A DNA stretch of 64,000 nucleotides. Origin: Haematococcus lacustris. Its lineage: Eukaryota > Chlorophyta > Chlorophyceae > Chlamydomonadales > Haematococcaceae. Under the pieces are notes generated by a model. The model did not search any database. It was given only the letters and a program-made list of their open reading frames with translations, and was not told the origin of the DNA. The position numbers and the translations under genes were made by a program. Positions 23,033-33,379 of the stretch are shown one piece after another (positions within the stretch are counted from its first letter, which is position 1; each line of letters starts with the position of its first letter). The DNA lies in the NCBI GenBank assembly GCA_030144725.1, contig JASKMD010000005.1, positions 918,976 through 982,975 on the forward strand, given 5' to 3'.

Positions 23033-24683
23033 GGCAGTAGTAGCATGCGTGGGGACATCAGCAGCTGACTGGTGCTGGAGAAGGGGTGACGGTTTGCTTC
23101 AGCTGGCTGACAACAGCAGCATGGAAGGGGAGGAAGGCAGGTCTGGCCTGCAGGGTATTGAATCAGAGGTGCCCTCTGGTACTGCTGCACACTAACAGTG
23201 CTGCTAGCTGTGGTTCACTTTCGAGGCTCACATGTGATGAAGGTGTGGCCGATGCAGTGTGGCGATGCCCGGCGCAGGTGAGGCCCGGCAAGACACCGTA
23301 TACGACGCCATCATGGCGCACTACACCAGCCAGGTCGCACCCGGGGCGTTTGCGTCCGGCTACGTGCAGGTGCGCATCTTGCCAGCTGTCAGCCGATTCA
23401 AAACAATAACCCGTTGTGTGACTCCTCACCATGGTCAACCCCCTTCGTCGCGCCATAGTGAGTACTGGGCCGTCCTTGGCGCATACGTCGCCCCTCGAGC
23501 CCCTCTCCCTAGCGGTTACCACATTGCCCGACCTGACTATACCACATTGTGTACCACCACTACCACCACCACCACCACCACCACCACCTCCACCGGTCTG
23601 TCTTGTACTCGCAGGATGTCGAGGGCCCTGTCGCCCGGCTACTGCGCTGCGTGGCGGGTGCCGCGGAGACCAACACGCGAGCTGCGCTGTTCGCGTACTT
23701 GACCGGCGTACATCCCAGCGGCACGCCGGCATGGCCTCCCGCCACTTGGCACTTCCTGATCCACGTGCTGTTCGCACTGCAGCAGTTGCTGGGCGGCATC
23801 TGGAAGAGTGTGTGCAAGGCGTGGACGAACAGCCCGCATGGGGCTGCAGTACCAATTCAAGCAGTATACGACTTGGTCGGCAACTTGTACTCCGTTCAGG
23901 TGCGACACAACAACAGGGTGTTGACAACCACTATGCTCGTCACCACACTTCCCTAGCATTCCTGTTCGCATACGCTCGTGTGACTATGCAAGTCTCCCAT
24001 TGCATACCGCGTCGCTACTTGCACGCATCGGGTCACATTGTGTTGCATTGCTGCCCGTCGCACTGTGCCACAGCGCATTGCTGCTGCCCGCATTGGTGTG
24101 CCTTGCTGTGCAGGTTCCAACGGACCTCGATGCGCCCATAGCGCGCCGTCTGGCATCGATCGTGACCCCCAGCTCAGCGGGACCCGTTGTTGACCTGGAC
24201 GTGCTCCTGCTGCTCCTCATCACGGAGTTCAACACCGAGCAGTGCCCGCGCTCCGCACTGCTATTTCCGCGTCGTCTCACCGATGGTGCGCTCTTCAACA
24301 TCTTCAACACGGAGGGCTTCAGCAAGGGTACCGGCTCGTTGTTGGAAGGTCGCGCGGGCGCCCTATTGTCCAGCGCAAAGTCTGGTGCGGGTCGCGGCCC
24401 AGGCATGGACGGGATGTTGAGTCAAGCGCCAAACCCTCCTGGGATGCGGCCGGGCACGGATGGCGCGCCGGTGCCGCGGACACCAGTGAGTACGCCGCTG
24501 AACATGGAGGGGCAAAAGAAGCGCAGCGGCAACCCCTCGGCAGCCGTCGTTACGCCGCCTTTTGTAACGGGCTCGGGGGCGCGGGGCTTGGGTCTGAGCT
24601 CGGCTGCCGGCGTGCCTGTGCCTTCGCTGCCGCCTGGGAGCAATGGGGCGTCGCACCACCTGGTGACAATAGAGAAGTACTGA
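14034..24683 (+). CDS. Large multi-exon coiled-coil protein (5' end missing in gap)
   Basis: At least 15 exons keep phase: 14034-14259, 14552-14648, 15802-15931, 16334-16420, 16552-16683, 17013-17084, 17401-17499, 17819-17956, 18805-18891, 19731-19905, 20387-20593, 21139-21262, 22745-22937, 23278-23369, 23615-23899 and 24114-24683. Exons to 17956 encode almost unbroken heptad coiled coil (AQLEAELSATQTQLAASQQ; DLEAQLKAAQRKLDAALDAQ). A Gly-rich linker follows, then helical segments (NLKWLKFKVQLLSLFANRL; KHDVVEELRVVRLQLPTLRK). A globular C-terminal part (DTVYDAIMAHYTSQVAPG; WHFLIHVLFALQQLLGG) and a Pro/Gly/Ser-rich tail end at TGA 24681-24683. A TGTAA poly-A signal occurs near 24868. The first visible exon changes frame near 14118, and intron 15932-16333 needs a GC donor. 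A cytoskeletal or flagellar role is only a guess; the family was not recognised. Confidence 0.7.
15501..15775. repeat. (CCGA)n tetranucleotide microsatellite
   Basis: About 270 bases of CCGA units with scattered CGAT, TTGA and TGAC variants, in the intron upstream of exon 15802. It gives spurious TDRP-repeat and VGRS-repeat open frames. Confidence 0.95.
17957..18804. other. Intron with a base composition unlike its neighbours
   Basis: 18000-18580 lacks the polypurine and microsatellite character of the other introns. It is rich in CG and GCCGG words and carries several short open frames without recognisable motifs. It may be an insertion, but no terminal repeats or target duplication were found. 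Confidence 0.3.
19302..19668. repeat. (CCCCTG)n hexanucleotide array, about 60 units
   Basis: A nearly perfect array in the intron 18892-19730 of the coiled-coil gene. All three frames on both strands are open through it, which produces long artefactual frames. Confidence 0.97.
21281..22384. repeat. GGCCAG minisatellite split by an insertion of about 0.9 kb
   Basis: Units like aggccagatgcaactaggcc occur at 21281-21326 and resume at 22247-22384. The intervening 0.9 kb is a different, AT-richer sequence (for example 21520-21575). Inside it a 14-bp direct repeat, tggctcaacttagg, at 22019-22032 and 22220-22233 brackets 187 bp. All of this lies in the intron 21263-22744. Confidence 0.6.
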
Positions 24684-25211
24684 TGCAAGCAGGTAGCGTG
24701 CCGGCTAGACTTGCGAGCACCACGCCTCTGGCAATAGCGTAGACCACATTGGAGACAAGCAGGCAATGTTTGTGGATGGCAAGTAGTAGCTACTAGCAGG
24801 GCATAGATATGCGCCCGGGTGCCTGATTCGCATCGAGCCTGGACGCTGCGAGGAAGACCCTGTTTTTGTAATTCGTCGTAGTCGCAGGGTTTGTACGCAG
24901 CAGTGCCCGGTTGATTGTCACGTTTGGTTTAACAAGTTGGTGTAGCATGAGGGCTGCAGGGTCCTGAAATTGCCAGAAAATGCTCAAAACCTAGTCAGAA
25001 GTGTCAGGTTTGTTTCCGCAACCCTAACCCCTCCGTGAAAACAACCCTAGTATTCGTGAATTTCCTCGCCGGACCATTTCCCACGGCCTACCAGTTTACG
25101 CGTGGTAGTTTGCTGCGCCAGGCCTCGCGACTTGAGCTCCTGCGGCCTTCTGCAAAGATCGGAGGGGATGTATAATCGCAAACACTCGGCTCACAACTGA
25201 GTTCTCGTTTC
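24684..25211. other. Intergenic between the coiled-coil gene and tandem array
   Basis: Holds the 3' end signal of the upstream gene (TGTAA near 24868) and presumably the promoter of array copy A. No conserved element shared with the other array copies was seen here. Confidence 0.5.
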
Positions 25212-28154
25212 ATGTTTGGCCGTAGCTTAGGCCGCAGTGGTCCTCCAGGCGAACCACACGCACCGGCATCCCTCGATGGTGCACCCGGTCCGTCACATGC
25301 ACTGATAGTGGCTCCGAACTCCAGCCCTGGCGGGGCCAGTGAGCATGCGGGCGACTCGCACGCGCCAAGAGCAGCTCTCGGCTCCTATGCGGACACAGCC
25401 TGTGCCATGGACACAGCCATGGACACAGCCTGTGCTCAGACCCAGACCAGTGCAAGTCCCCAAAGCCAGCAGCCTCTGGGTGACAGAGAGGTTTTGCCTG
25501 TGACAACTGGCAGCACCTTAGCTGCTGGAGGTGGCAGTGCTCCCTCACGAGCCTCCCAGGCAGCCAACCTGGCAGCCAGCCTCAAGTGTGCTTGCAAGGG
25601 GTTGCCTGGAGAGCAAGGGTGCAATGGCAACTGCGGCGATATCTACCTTGACCCTGATGTTCACATCTGGCTTCTGAGCGACAGGTGAGGGACAAGGTGT
25701 GATGTCCCTCCTGCTCCACCCCAGCTAGTTGCCACCTAGGAGCCGTCTTTTTCTCGTACATGGGTTGCCAAGTTTGGGGCAGCCCTGACAGACTAAGCAG
25801 CTGTCCCTCACCTTGCCTCGCCTTTGCCCTGCCCTCATTGCATAGCCTACAAACTTGGCTGGCTTGCACACCATTGCCGCTGCTGCCGCTGCTGCTGACC
25901 TCCAGGCACTGTGTTGACCTGCATGGCAAGCCATTGCCTCGAGCTGTGAGCAGTCTGCACCAAATGGTGCGGCAGTTGCAGGACGACCACCGGCAGCAGC
26001 GGGAAATCCTGCGCAATCAGCTGAAGGAAGCAGAGCAGCGGGCCTACAACCTAACAGGGTCCATGCATGATGTTGACGTCAAGCTGCAACAAGCCATAAT
26101 GGGAAAAGAACAGCTGCAGGAGCAGCATGAGCAGTTCCTATGCCTGGCCCAAACCAAGATGGAAGAGCTGAAAAGACAAAGCACCTCCGCACAGGCAATT
26201 GGTGAAGCAGACTGGATGCTGAATGTTGCCTGAAGTGCAGCAGAGGAAATTATGTAGCTGACTCATGAGCAGCAGGCACATGTAAAAGAATAGGTGCCAC
26301 TCGAGTAATGTGGCACATGTGGCATTGTGTGTGGTGGTGGCAGGCAGCCACTTAACAACCCTCTCTCGTGATGTGTCATGTGATGGCGTTAAGGAGCCAG
26401 GCCATTGTACAGCGTTGGGTTGGCACCATGCAGGGACACACGCAACAGCTGGCAGCAGACCTGCAGCAGGACAGGTTGCAGCATGAGGCAGCCATTGAGC
26501 AGCTGCAGGCGAGGCTAGCCACCAGCAGCACCCAGCACGAGGCGATGACAACCAAGCTGCAGCTGTGCCAGGTGAGTAGGCAGCACCTCCACCTCCCTCG
26601 TCTGAGCATGGCTGGCTGCCCTCACTGCCTCCCCAGCCTGTGAGTCAATACCATTGCATGGAACCCCACATTGACCCCATGCCCTCACCTTGCTGTCGCC
26701 GCGTGGCCACAAGGTCCCTCCGTGGTTTGAATGGGGGCAGCCTGCTGTGCCACTGCTGGGCACCCTTACCTTGCTGCAGGAGGAGCTGCGAAGGGCCCAA
26801 GACAGGCTGGATCAGCTGATCAGGAGCAGCAGCAACATCCCTGGTGATGGCAGTGGCAGTGGAGGGGGTCAAGGGGGTCAGCCAGTGCCCCTTGCAGCCC
26901 AGGCTGCCCAGACCAGTGCTGGCGGCAGCTTCCCTGTGGGCTTTGGTAGTGTAGAGCAGCACGAGTGTCTGGACCAGCTGAGCATTGCCACTGAGCAGCT
27001 GGCGCATACCATAGTGACAGCAGATAATCTGCAGCACCCCCTGGTGCAGCACTTATTGGAGGCAGCAAAGGGATCACTGGATGGGCCGCCCAGCCTGGTC
27101 AGCAGCTGGAACAGAGACAGCTGTGCCGCTGCCCTGCACCATCATGTGCTAAACACAGCCCTGGACATTGCTCAGCAGCAGGTGGACTGGTGCGCAGCCT
27201 TCAATGAGCAGAGCACAGCCCTGGACATGTTCGGCATGTCTAGCATGTTTAGCATGCTTAGCATGTTCCTGGACAATGGTGGATCTGTTTTGGCAAAGCA
27301 CCCTGACTGCCTGACCAGCTGCCCTGAGGCTGAGTTCTCAGAACTTCCTGCCATCATGCAGCAGCTGCAGCAAGCCAAGGGCAGGACCCTGTTCTTGGTG
27401 GCCCAGCAGCAGGCGCCCTCACACCCAGCCACCAGGCAGGTGGCAGAGCAATATGTCAAGTGCATCAATGGACACATGCAGGGACAGCTGGAGCAGCAGC
27501 TGGGCCTTGGCTATCCCTATCTCAAGCGTGGCATGGTGTTGCAACCTCAGCTGGTGGCGGTGGCTGCTGCCATGACCCGGGTCAACCTGCTGCTGGCCAG
27601 CCTGCAAAGCAGCTGCCCCGGGCTGCAGCTGGTGATCAGGCTGGAGGAGTGGGTGGCGCAGGAGGGGCAGCAGGCGTGTGAAGCACCTGTGCGGCAGCTG
27701 CTGGGCAAAGTGGAGGCAAGGTGAGGGGGAGGGGGCTTAGGGGGCTGGTGGGCAGTGCAGGCTGGTGGCTGGCTGGTGTGGCTGCCCCTCCCAGCCTGTC
27801 ACGCCGCCCTCCTGTGTGCTGCCTGCCCCTTGCAGCCGGCCCCTGTTCCTGGTGCGCCCTGGCCTGGTCTGCGCTGCTGCTGGAGGGGAACGCCAGGTGC
27901 TGGTCAGGCAGCAGGCAGTGCAGCTGGTGCCTGACCCGGCATGGCTGACGCAGCAGTGCCAGCAGGCTGATGCAGTGGTGGAGGCAGGAAAGCTACGAGA
28001 GGTCGAGGCAGCCAGGCTGCTGCGTGAGGCTGTTGAGCGGCAGAGCCACGTGCATGAGACACTGAGCAGGTACAGGGCAGGCCAGGAGGCAGGCATGACG
28101 CAGGGTGGCACACAAGCCTTAGTGCCAGGCGAGACTGAGGCTGCCCCTGGCTAA
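25212..28154 (+). CDS. Unknown tandem family, copy A (full-length type, coiled coil plus helical core)
   Basis: Exons by phase: 25212-25684, 25906-26194, 26401-26571, 26780-27720 and 27836-28154. Exon 1 encodes a low-complexity N-terminus with a cysteine cluster (CACKGLPGEQGCNGNC) and ends YLDPDVHIWLLSD. Exons 2-3 are coiled coil (VRQLQDDHRQQREILRNQLK). Exon 4 is the family core: a Gly/Ser/Gln spacer, then helical blocks SSWNRDSCAAALHHHVLNTA, CLTSCPEAE, LQQAKGRTLFLVAQQQAPSH and MTRVNLLLASLQSSCPGLQL. Exon 5 begins RPLFLVRPGLVCAAAGG and ends in a charged helix (LLREAVERQSHVHETLSRYR). Copy A has an extra segment, ALDMFGMSSMFSMLSMFLDN, made by small internal repeats. The intron after 26194 needs a GC donor. 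No signal peptide or catalytic motif was recognised and no function can be given. Confidence 0.6.
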
Positions 28155-28925
28155 GTGCACAGCAAGCCAACATGACATGAGGATGCCCACAGCTAGTATC
28201 TCAAGCACGCCTGCAGGGCTGATGCAGGCTTAGCACTGCCATGGCTACTGGTTTAATTGCGCTGTACTTAGCATGTGGTAGGGCTTTGCAGTGCCGGAGT
28301 GAGGTTGCTGGGTCAACGGGGAACACAGGGAGGGCTGACATATACCCGTGAGGCGCAATGCTGAGACCTCTGCAGCAGACATGACAGTTCTACTGTTGCA
28401 GTGTGGAAGTAATACATAGGAAATAGTAAGAATTGCAAGGCCAGGTACAGGGCAGGCAAGGAGGCAAAAGGGTCACAGCGACACTAAATGAGTGAATAGC
28501 CAGCTGCACGGAGACACCTGCACCTGCTGCAAGGAACCTGCACCGGCACCAACTGCAGCTCCATACCATTGCAGCTACCATACGCATGCAGTTGCGAAAA
28601 TGATACAATGATCGTCGCAGTCGCAGTCGCAAATGCTATCGCAGTACGCATTTTACGCCGCCCGGTTGCGATGAGATGCGATGCGGGGCAGCGAGCTTAA
28701 CGCCTCTCACCTTGCTGTCACACTTGAACAACCCTAGTCGCCGTGAAAATCATTTCATACGCGCGACTGCTGACGCCAGCATTAGAACAAGCTTAGCCAG
28801 GCAGTAAGTGTTCGCGCACCTCGCGGTTTCGCTCAGCAGCGGCTCAGCAGCGCAAGTTTCGCATGCGTTCGGATTGATGCAGACTGGCAGGCGGTGTAGG
28901 TCGCAGAAGAATCGCAACCACTGTC

Positions 28926-30160
28926 ATGTCCGCACCACTGTTGGTATCATATGCGCGTATTGTGACAGCTACCTCCTCAGGCAGTGGCAGCGAAGGGGAC
29001 CAGGGGGTCCTGTCAGCGCCCCTTGCTGCCTAGGCTTCCCAGGCCGGTGCTGCCAGCAGCTTCCCAATGGGCTTTGGCAGTGCGGAGCAGCAGCATTGCC
29101 TGGTCCGGCTGAGCATCACCACCCAGCAGCTGGTGGCAGTGCTGGTGCGGGGGGCCACCCTACAGACCCCTCCTGTGCAAGCCATACTCACGGCTGCAAG
29201 GGAGGGCACAGCCGCCCTGGTCAGCAGCTGGGACAGAGACAGCTGTGCTGCTGCCCTGACCCACCATGTGCTGGGTGTGGCCCTGGACATCGCACAGCAG
29301 CAGGTGGACTGGTTTCAGCACACTGCTGGGGCTGCATTGACAGACTACCTTGCCTGTCTGACCAGCTGCCCCGAGGCTGGGCGCACTGACCTGCATGTCA
29401 TCCTACAGCAGCTGCAGCAAGCCAAGAGCAGGACCCTGTTCCTGGTGGCGCAGCAGCAGGCGCCCTCACACCCAGCCACCAGGGAAGCATCTCAATATGT
29501 GAAGCGTATCAGGCAGTACATGCAGCAGCACCTGGAGCAGCAGCTGGGTCTGGACGAGGACCAGCAAGCAAGTCAGGTGTGGCGAGGTCAGCTGGTGGCG
29601 GTGGCTGGTGCCATGACCCAGGTCAACTTGCTCCTGGCTAGCCTGCAGAACAGCTGCCCCGGGCTGCAGCTGGTGAGCAGGCTGGAGGAGTGGGTGGCGC
29701 AGGAGGGGCAGCAGGCGTGTGAGGCGCCTGTGCGGCAGCTGCTGGGCAAAGTGGAGGCAAGGTGAGGGGGAGGGGTGAGGGGTGAGGGTGAGGGTGGAAG
29801 GCTGGTGGGCAGTGCAGGTTGGAGGCTGACTGTTCTGCCTGCACCACCCAGCCTGTCATGCCGCCCTCCTGTGTGCTGCCTGCCCCTTGCAGCCGGCCCC
29901 TGTTCCTGGTGCGCCCTGGCCTGGTCTGCGCTGCTGCTGGAGGGGGACGCCAGGTGCTGGTCAGGCAGCAGGCAGTGCAGCTGGTGCCTGACCCGGCATG
30001 GCTGGAGCAGCAGTGCCAGCGGGCTGATGCAGTGGTGGAGGCGGGGAGGCTACGAGAGGTCGAGGCAGCCAGGCTGCTGCGTGAGGCTGTTGAGCGGCAG
30101 AGCCACGTGCATGAGACACTGAGCAGGTACAGGGCAGGCCAGGAGGCAGGTGTGTCATAG
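28926..30160 (+). pseudogene. Unknown tandem family, copy B (short type, premature stop)
   Basis: The ATG at 28926 begins MSAPLLVSYARIVTATSSG, equivalent to copy C, and has no coiled-coil exons. A TAG at 29031-29033, codon 36, interrupts the frame where copy C has CAG, a single C-to-T difference. After the stop the frame stays open through the whole core to the donor at 29762. Exon 2, 29893-30160, encodes the conserved RPLFLVRPGLV end. An in-frame ATG at 29067 could restart translation with most of the core intact. It is either a young pseudogene or uses the internal start. The core is about as well conserved as in C. Confidence 0.6.
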
Positions 30161-31082
30161 GGTGGTGCACAAGACTCAGTGAAAGGTGTCCCTGAGGCTG
30201 CCCCTGGCTGTGTGCACACCAAGCCATCATGACATGAGGATGAGCGTGCCTTCAGCTGTTGGCTGAAGCATGCCTGCAGGGCTGGTGCAGACTCAGCACT
30301 GCCATGGCTGCTGGTTCAGATGCGCTGCACTTTGCATGTGGTAGGGCTTTGCAGTGCCGGAGTGAGCTTGCTGGGTCAACGGGGAATACGGGGAATACGG
30401 GGCTGACATGTAACCGTGAGGCGCAATGCTGAGACCTCTGCAGCAGACATGACCCTTCTACTGTTGCAGTGTGGAAGTAATTCATAGGAATTAGTAAGAA
30501 TTGCAAGGCCAGGTACAGGGCAGGCAAGGAGGCAAAAGGGTCACAGCGACACTGAATGAGTGAATAGCCAGCTGCACGGAGACACGGCCACTGGACTGCT
30601 GCACCTACACCTGCTGCAAGGAACCTGCACCAGCACCAACTGCAGCTCCATACCATTGCAGCTACCATTTGCATGCAGTTGCGAAAGTGCTACACATCCA
30701 TGTTTCCATGATACATACATACATGATGTCATTGTTCGCAGTGGCATCCCGTCGCAGTCGCAATCGCAAATGCTATCGCAGTACGCCACTCGCACTTCAC
30801 GCCGCCCGGTTGTGATGAGATGCGATGCGGGGCAGCGAGCTTAACGACTCTCACCTTGCGCGCTGGACGCCTCTCACCTTGCTGTCACACTCGAACAACC
30901 CTAGTCGCCGTGAAACACATTACATACGCGCGACTGCAACAAGCTTAGAAAGCCAGGCAGTAAGTGTTCGCGCACCTCGCGGTTTCGCTCAGCAGCGGCT
31001 CAGCAGCGCGAGTTTCGCATGCGTTCGGATTGATGCAGACTGGCAGGCGGGTGTAGGTCGCAGAAGAATCGCAACCACTGTT

Positions 31083-32345
31083 ATGTTCGCACCACTGTTG
31101 TATATGCGTATTGTGACAGCTACCTCCTCAGGCAGTGGCAGCGAAGGGGACCAGGGGGTCCTGTCAGCGCCCCTTGCTGCCCAGGCTTCCCAGGCCGGTG
31201 CTGCCAGCAGCTTCCCAATGGGCTTTAGCAGCGCTGTGCAGCAGCAGTGCCTGGTCCGGCTGAGCATCACCACCCAGCAGCTGGTGGCAGTGCTGGTGCG
31301 GGGGGCCACCCTACAGACCCCTCCTGTGCAAGCCATACTCACGGCTGCAAGGGAGGGCGCAGCCGGCCTGGTCAGCAGCTGGGACAGAGACAGCTGTGCT
31401 GCTGCCCTGCACCACCAAGTGCTGAACACAGCCCTGGACATTGTTCAGCAGCAGGTGGACTGGTACCAGCACACTGCCGGAGATGAGCTGACAGACTACC
31501 TTGCCTGCCTGACCAGCTGCCCCGAGGCTGGGCGCACTGACCTGCATGTCATCCTACAGCAGCTGCAGCAAGCCAAGAGCAGGACCCTGTTCCTGGTGGC
31601 GCAGCAGCAGGCGCCCTCACACCCAGCCACCAGGGAGGTGGCGGTAAAATATGTGGAGCGTATCAGGCAGTACATGCAGACACAGCTGGAGCAGCAACTG
31701 GGCCTTACCTATTCCTACCAAGCATGTGTAGCCTGGCGGCCTGAGCTGCGGCAGCTAGGCCTGGGCAGCGACGAACAAGCATGTCAGCGGCCTCAGCTTG
31801 CGGCGGTGGCTGCTGCCATGACCCGGGTTAACTTGCTGCTGGCCAGTCTGCAGAGCAGCTGCCCCGGGCTGCAGCTGGTGAGCAGGCTGGAGGAGTGCGG
31901 GGCGCAGGAGGGGCAGCAGGCGTGTGAAGCACCTGTGCGGCAGCTGCTGGGCAAAGTGGAGGCAAGGTGAGGGTGAGGGTGGAAGGCTGGTGGGCAATGC
32001 AGGCTGGAGGCTGGCTGGCCTGCCTGCCCCTCCCAGCCTCTCATGCTTCCCTCCTGTGTGCTGCCTGCCCCTTGCAGCCGGCCCCTGTTCCTGGTGCGCC
32101 CTGGCCTGGTCTGCGCTGCTGCTGGAGGGGGACGCCAGGTGCTGGTCAGGCAGCAGGCAGTGGCCCTAGTGCCTGACCCGGCATGGCTGGAGCAGCAGTG
32201 CCAGCAGGCTGATGCAGTGGTGGAGGCAGGAAGGCTACGAGAGGTCGAGGCAGCCAGGCTGCTGCGTGAGGCTGTTGAGCGGCAGAGCCACGTGCATGAG
32301 ACATTGAGCAGGTACAGGGCAGGCCAGGAGGCAGGTGTGTCGTAG
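31083..32345 (+). CDS. Unknown tandem family, copy C (short type)
   Basis: Start ATG 31083 (MFAPLLYMRIVTATSSGSG) was chosen by comparison with the starts of copies B and D, although the frame is open upstream to 30825. Exon 1 (31083-31966) ends in phase 2 (GGCAAG then GTGAGG). Exon 2 (32078-32345) ends GVS and TAG. The core blocks WDRDSCAAALHHQVLNTALD, CLTSCPEAGRTDLHVILQQL and TLFLVAQQQAPSHPATRE are intact. A stretch near 31715-31780 (YSYQACVAWRPELRQLGLGS) is longer than in B and D. No coiled-coil exons. Intact as read; function unknown. Confidence 0.6.
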
Positions 32346-32847
32346 GGTGGTGCACCAAACTCAGTGAAAGGTGTCCCTGAGGCTGCCCCTGGCTGAGTAC
32401 ACACCAGCCATCATGACATGAGGATGAGCGTGCCTTAAGCTGTTGGCTAAAGCATGCCTGCAGGGCTGATGCAGACTCAGCACTGCCATGGCTGCTGGTC
32501 ATGATGGCCAGTGATGTAGGGTTTTTCTGTCTGGTGTGGACATGATGCCCGCCAGTGCGTTGCAATACCAGGGTGAGGTGGCTGCACATACAAGCAGGGC
32601 TAGCATGGCACCGTAAGGCACAATGCTGACACAAGTGCCCTGCATTCCTCTGCTGCAGACATGACCCTTACCCAGTTGCAGTGCGGGGGAGGTGCTAAGT
32701 AAGATCTGCAGTGCCATTGCCTCTTGGCCAGTTGCATGTTGTGTGAGTGCATGTTTGCCAGTGCCAGGAGTAGCCAGCGAGGTAGCCGGGCTGGTGTGTG
32801 ATGCTGGTGCAGACCAAGTGCGATTGATCCTTAGTGGTTATAAGTGA

Positions 32848-32975
32848 TCCGACTCATTTGGAGGCCCTAGTGAGGAACGAGGGGGCTGCTCAGCGCGAGC
32901 ACCAAGTGCATCAAAGAATGATCAGGTACAGAGCAGGCAAGGAGGCAAGCGGGTCACAAGGACGCTAGGTGAGTA
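32848..32975 (+). pseudogene. Last-exon relic of the tandem family
   Basis: EALVRNEGAAQREHQVHQRM followed by IRYRAGKEASGSQG aligns with the end of the family's last exon (LLREAVERQSHVHETLSRYR then AGQEAG). The stretch ending gggggctg at 32888 also matches the end of the 3' flank shared by two Fanzor copies at 51 and 53 kb. Confidence 0.45.
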
Positions 32976-33379
32976 ATTAGCCAGCTGGACGGCTGCACCT
33001 GCACCTGGTGCAAGGAATCTGCACCGGCACCAATTCACCGCAGTTGCAAAACTGATACATGTCTTCCTATCTGTTCATGACCGCGCAGTGGTGACCCATC
33101 GCAGTCGCAGTCAAAATTGCAGCCGCCCGTTTGCGATGAGATGCGATACGGGGCAGCGCGCTGGACGCCTCTCACCTTGCTGTCACACTCGAACAACCCT
33201 AGTCGCCGTGAAATACACTACATACGCGCGACTGCAACAAGCTAGAAAGCCAGGCAGTAAGTGTTCGCGCACCTCGCGGTTTCGCTCAGCAGCGGCTCAG
33301 CAGCGCAAGTTTCGCATGCGTTCGGATTGATGCAGACTGGCAGGCTGGTGTAGGCCGCAGAATAATCGCTACCACTGTC

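Larger units (their letters stand above)
28390..33379. repeat. Repeated upstream region of array copies B, C and D
   Basis: Three homologous stretches precede copies B (28390-28925), C (about 30457-31082) and D (about 32920-33379). Shared blocks include cacctcgcggtttcgctcagc, caaccctagtcgccgtgaaa and the ATG context tgtcatgtccgcacc. Spacing is about 2.2 kb, so gene and promoter were duplicated together. These blocks are candidates for promoter and 5' leader. Confidence 0.65.
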
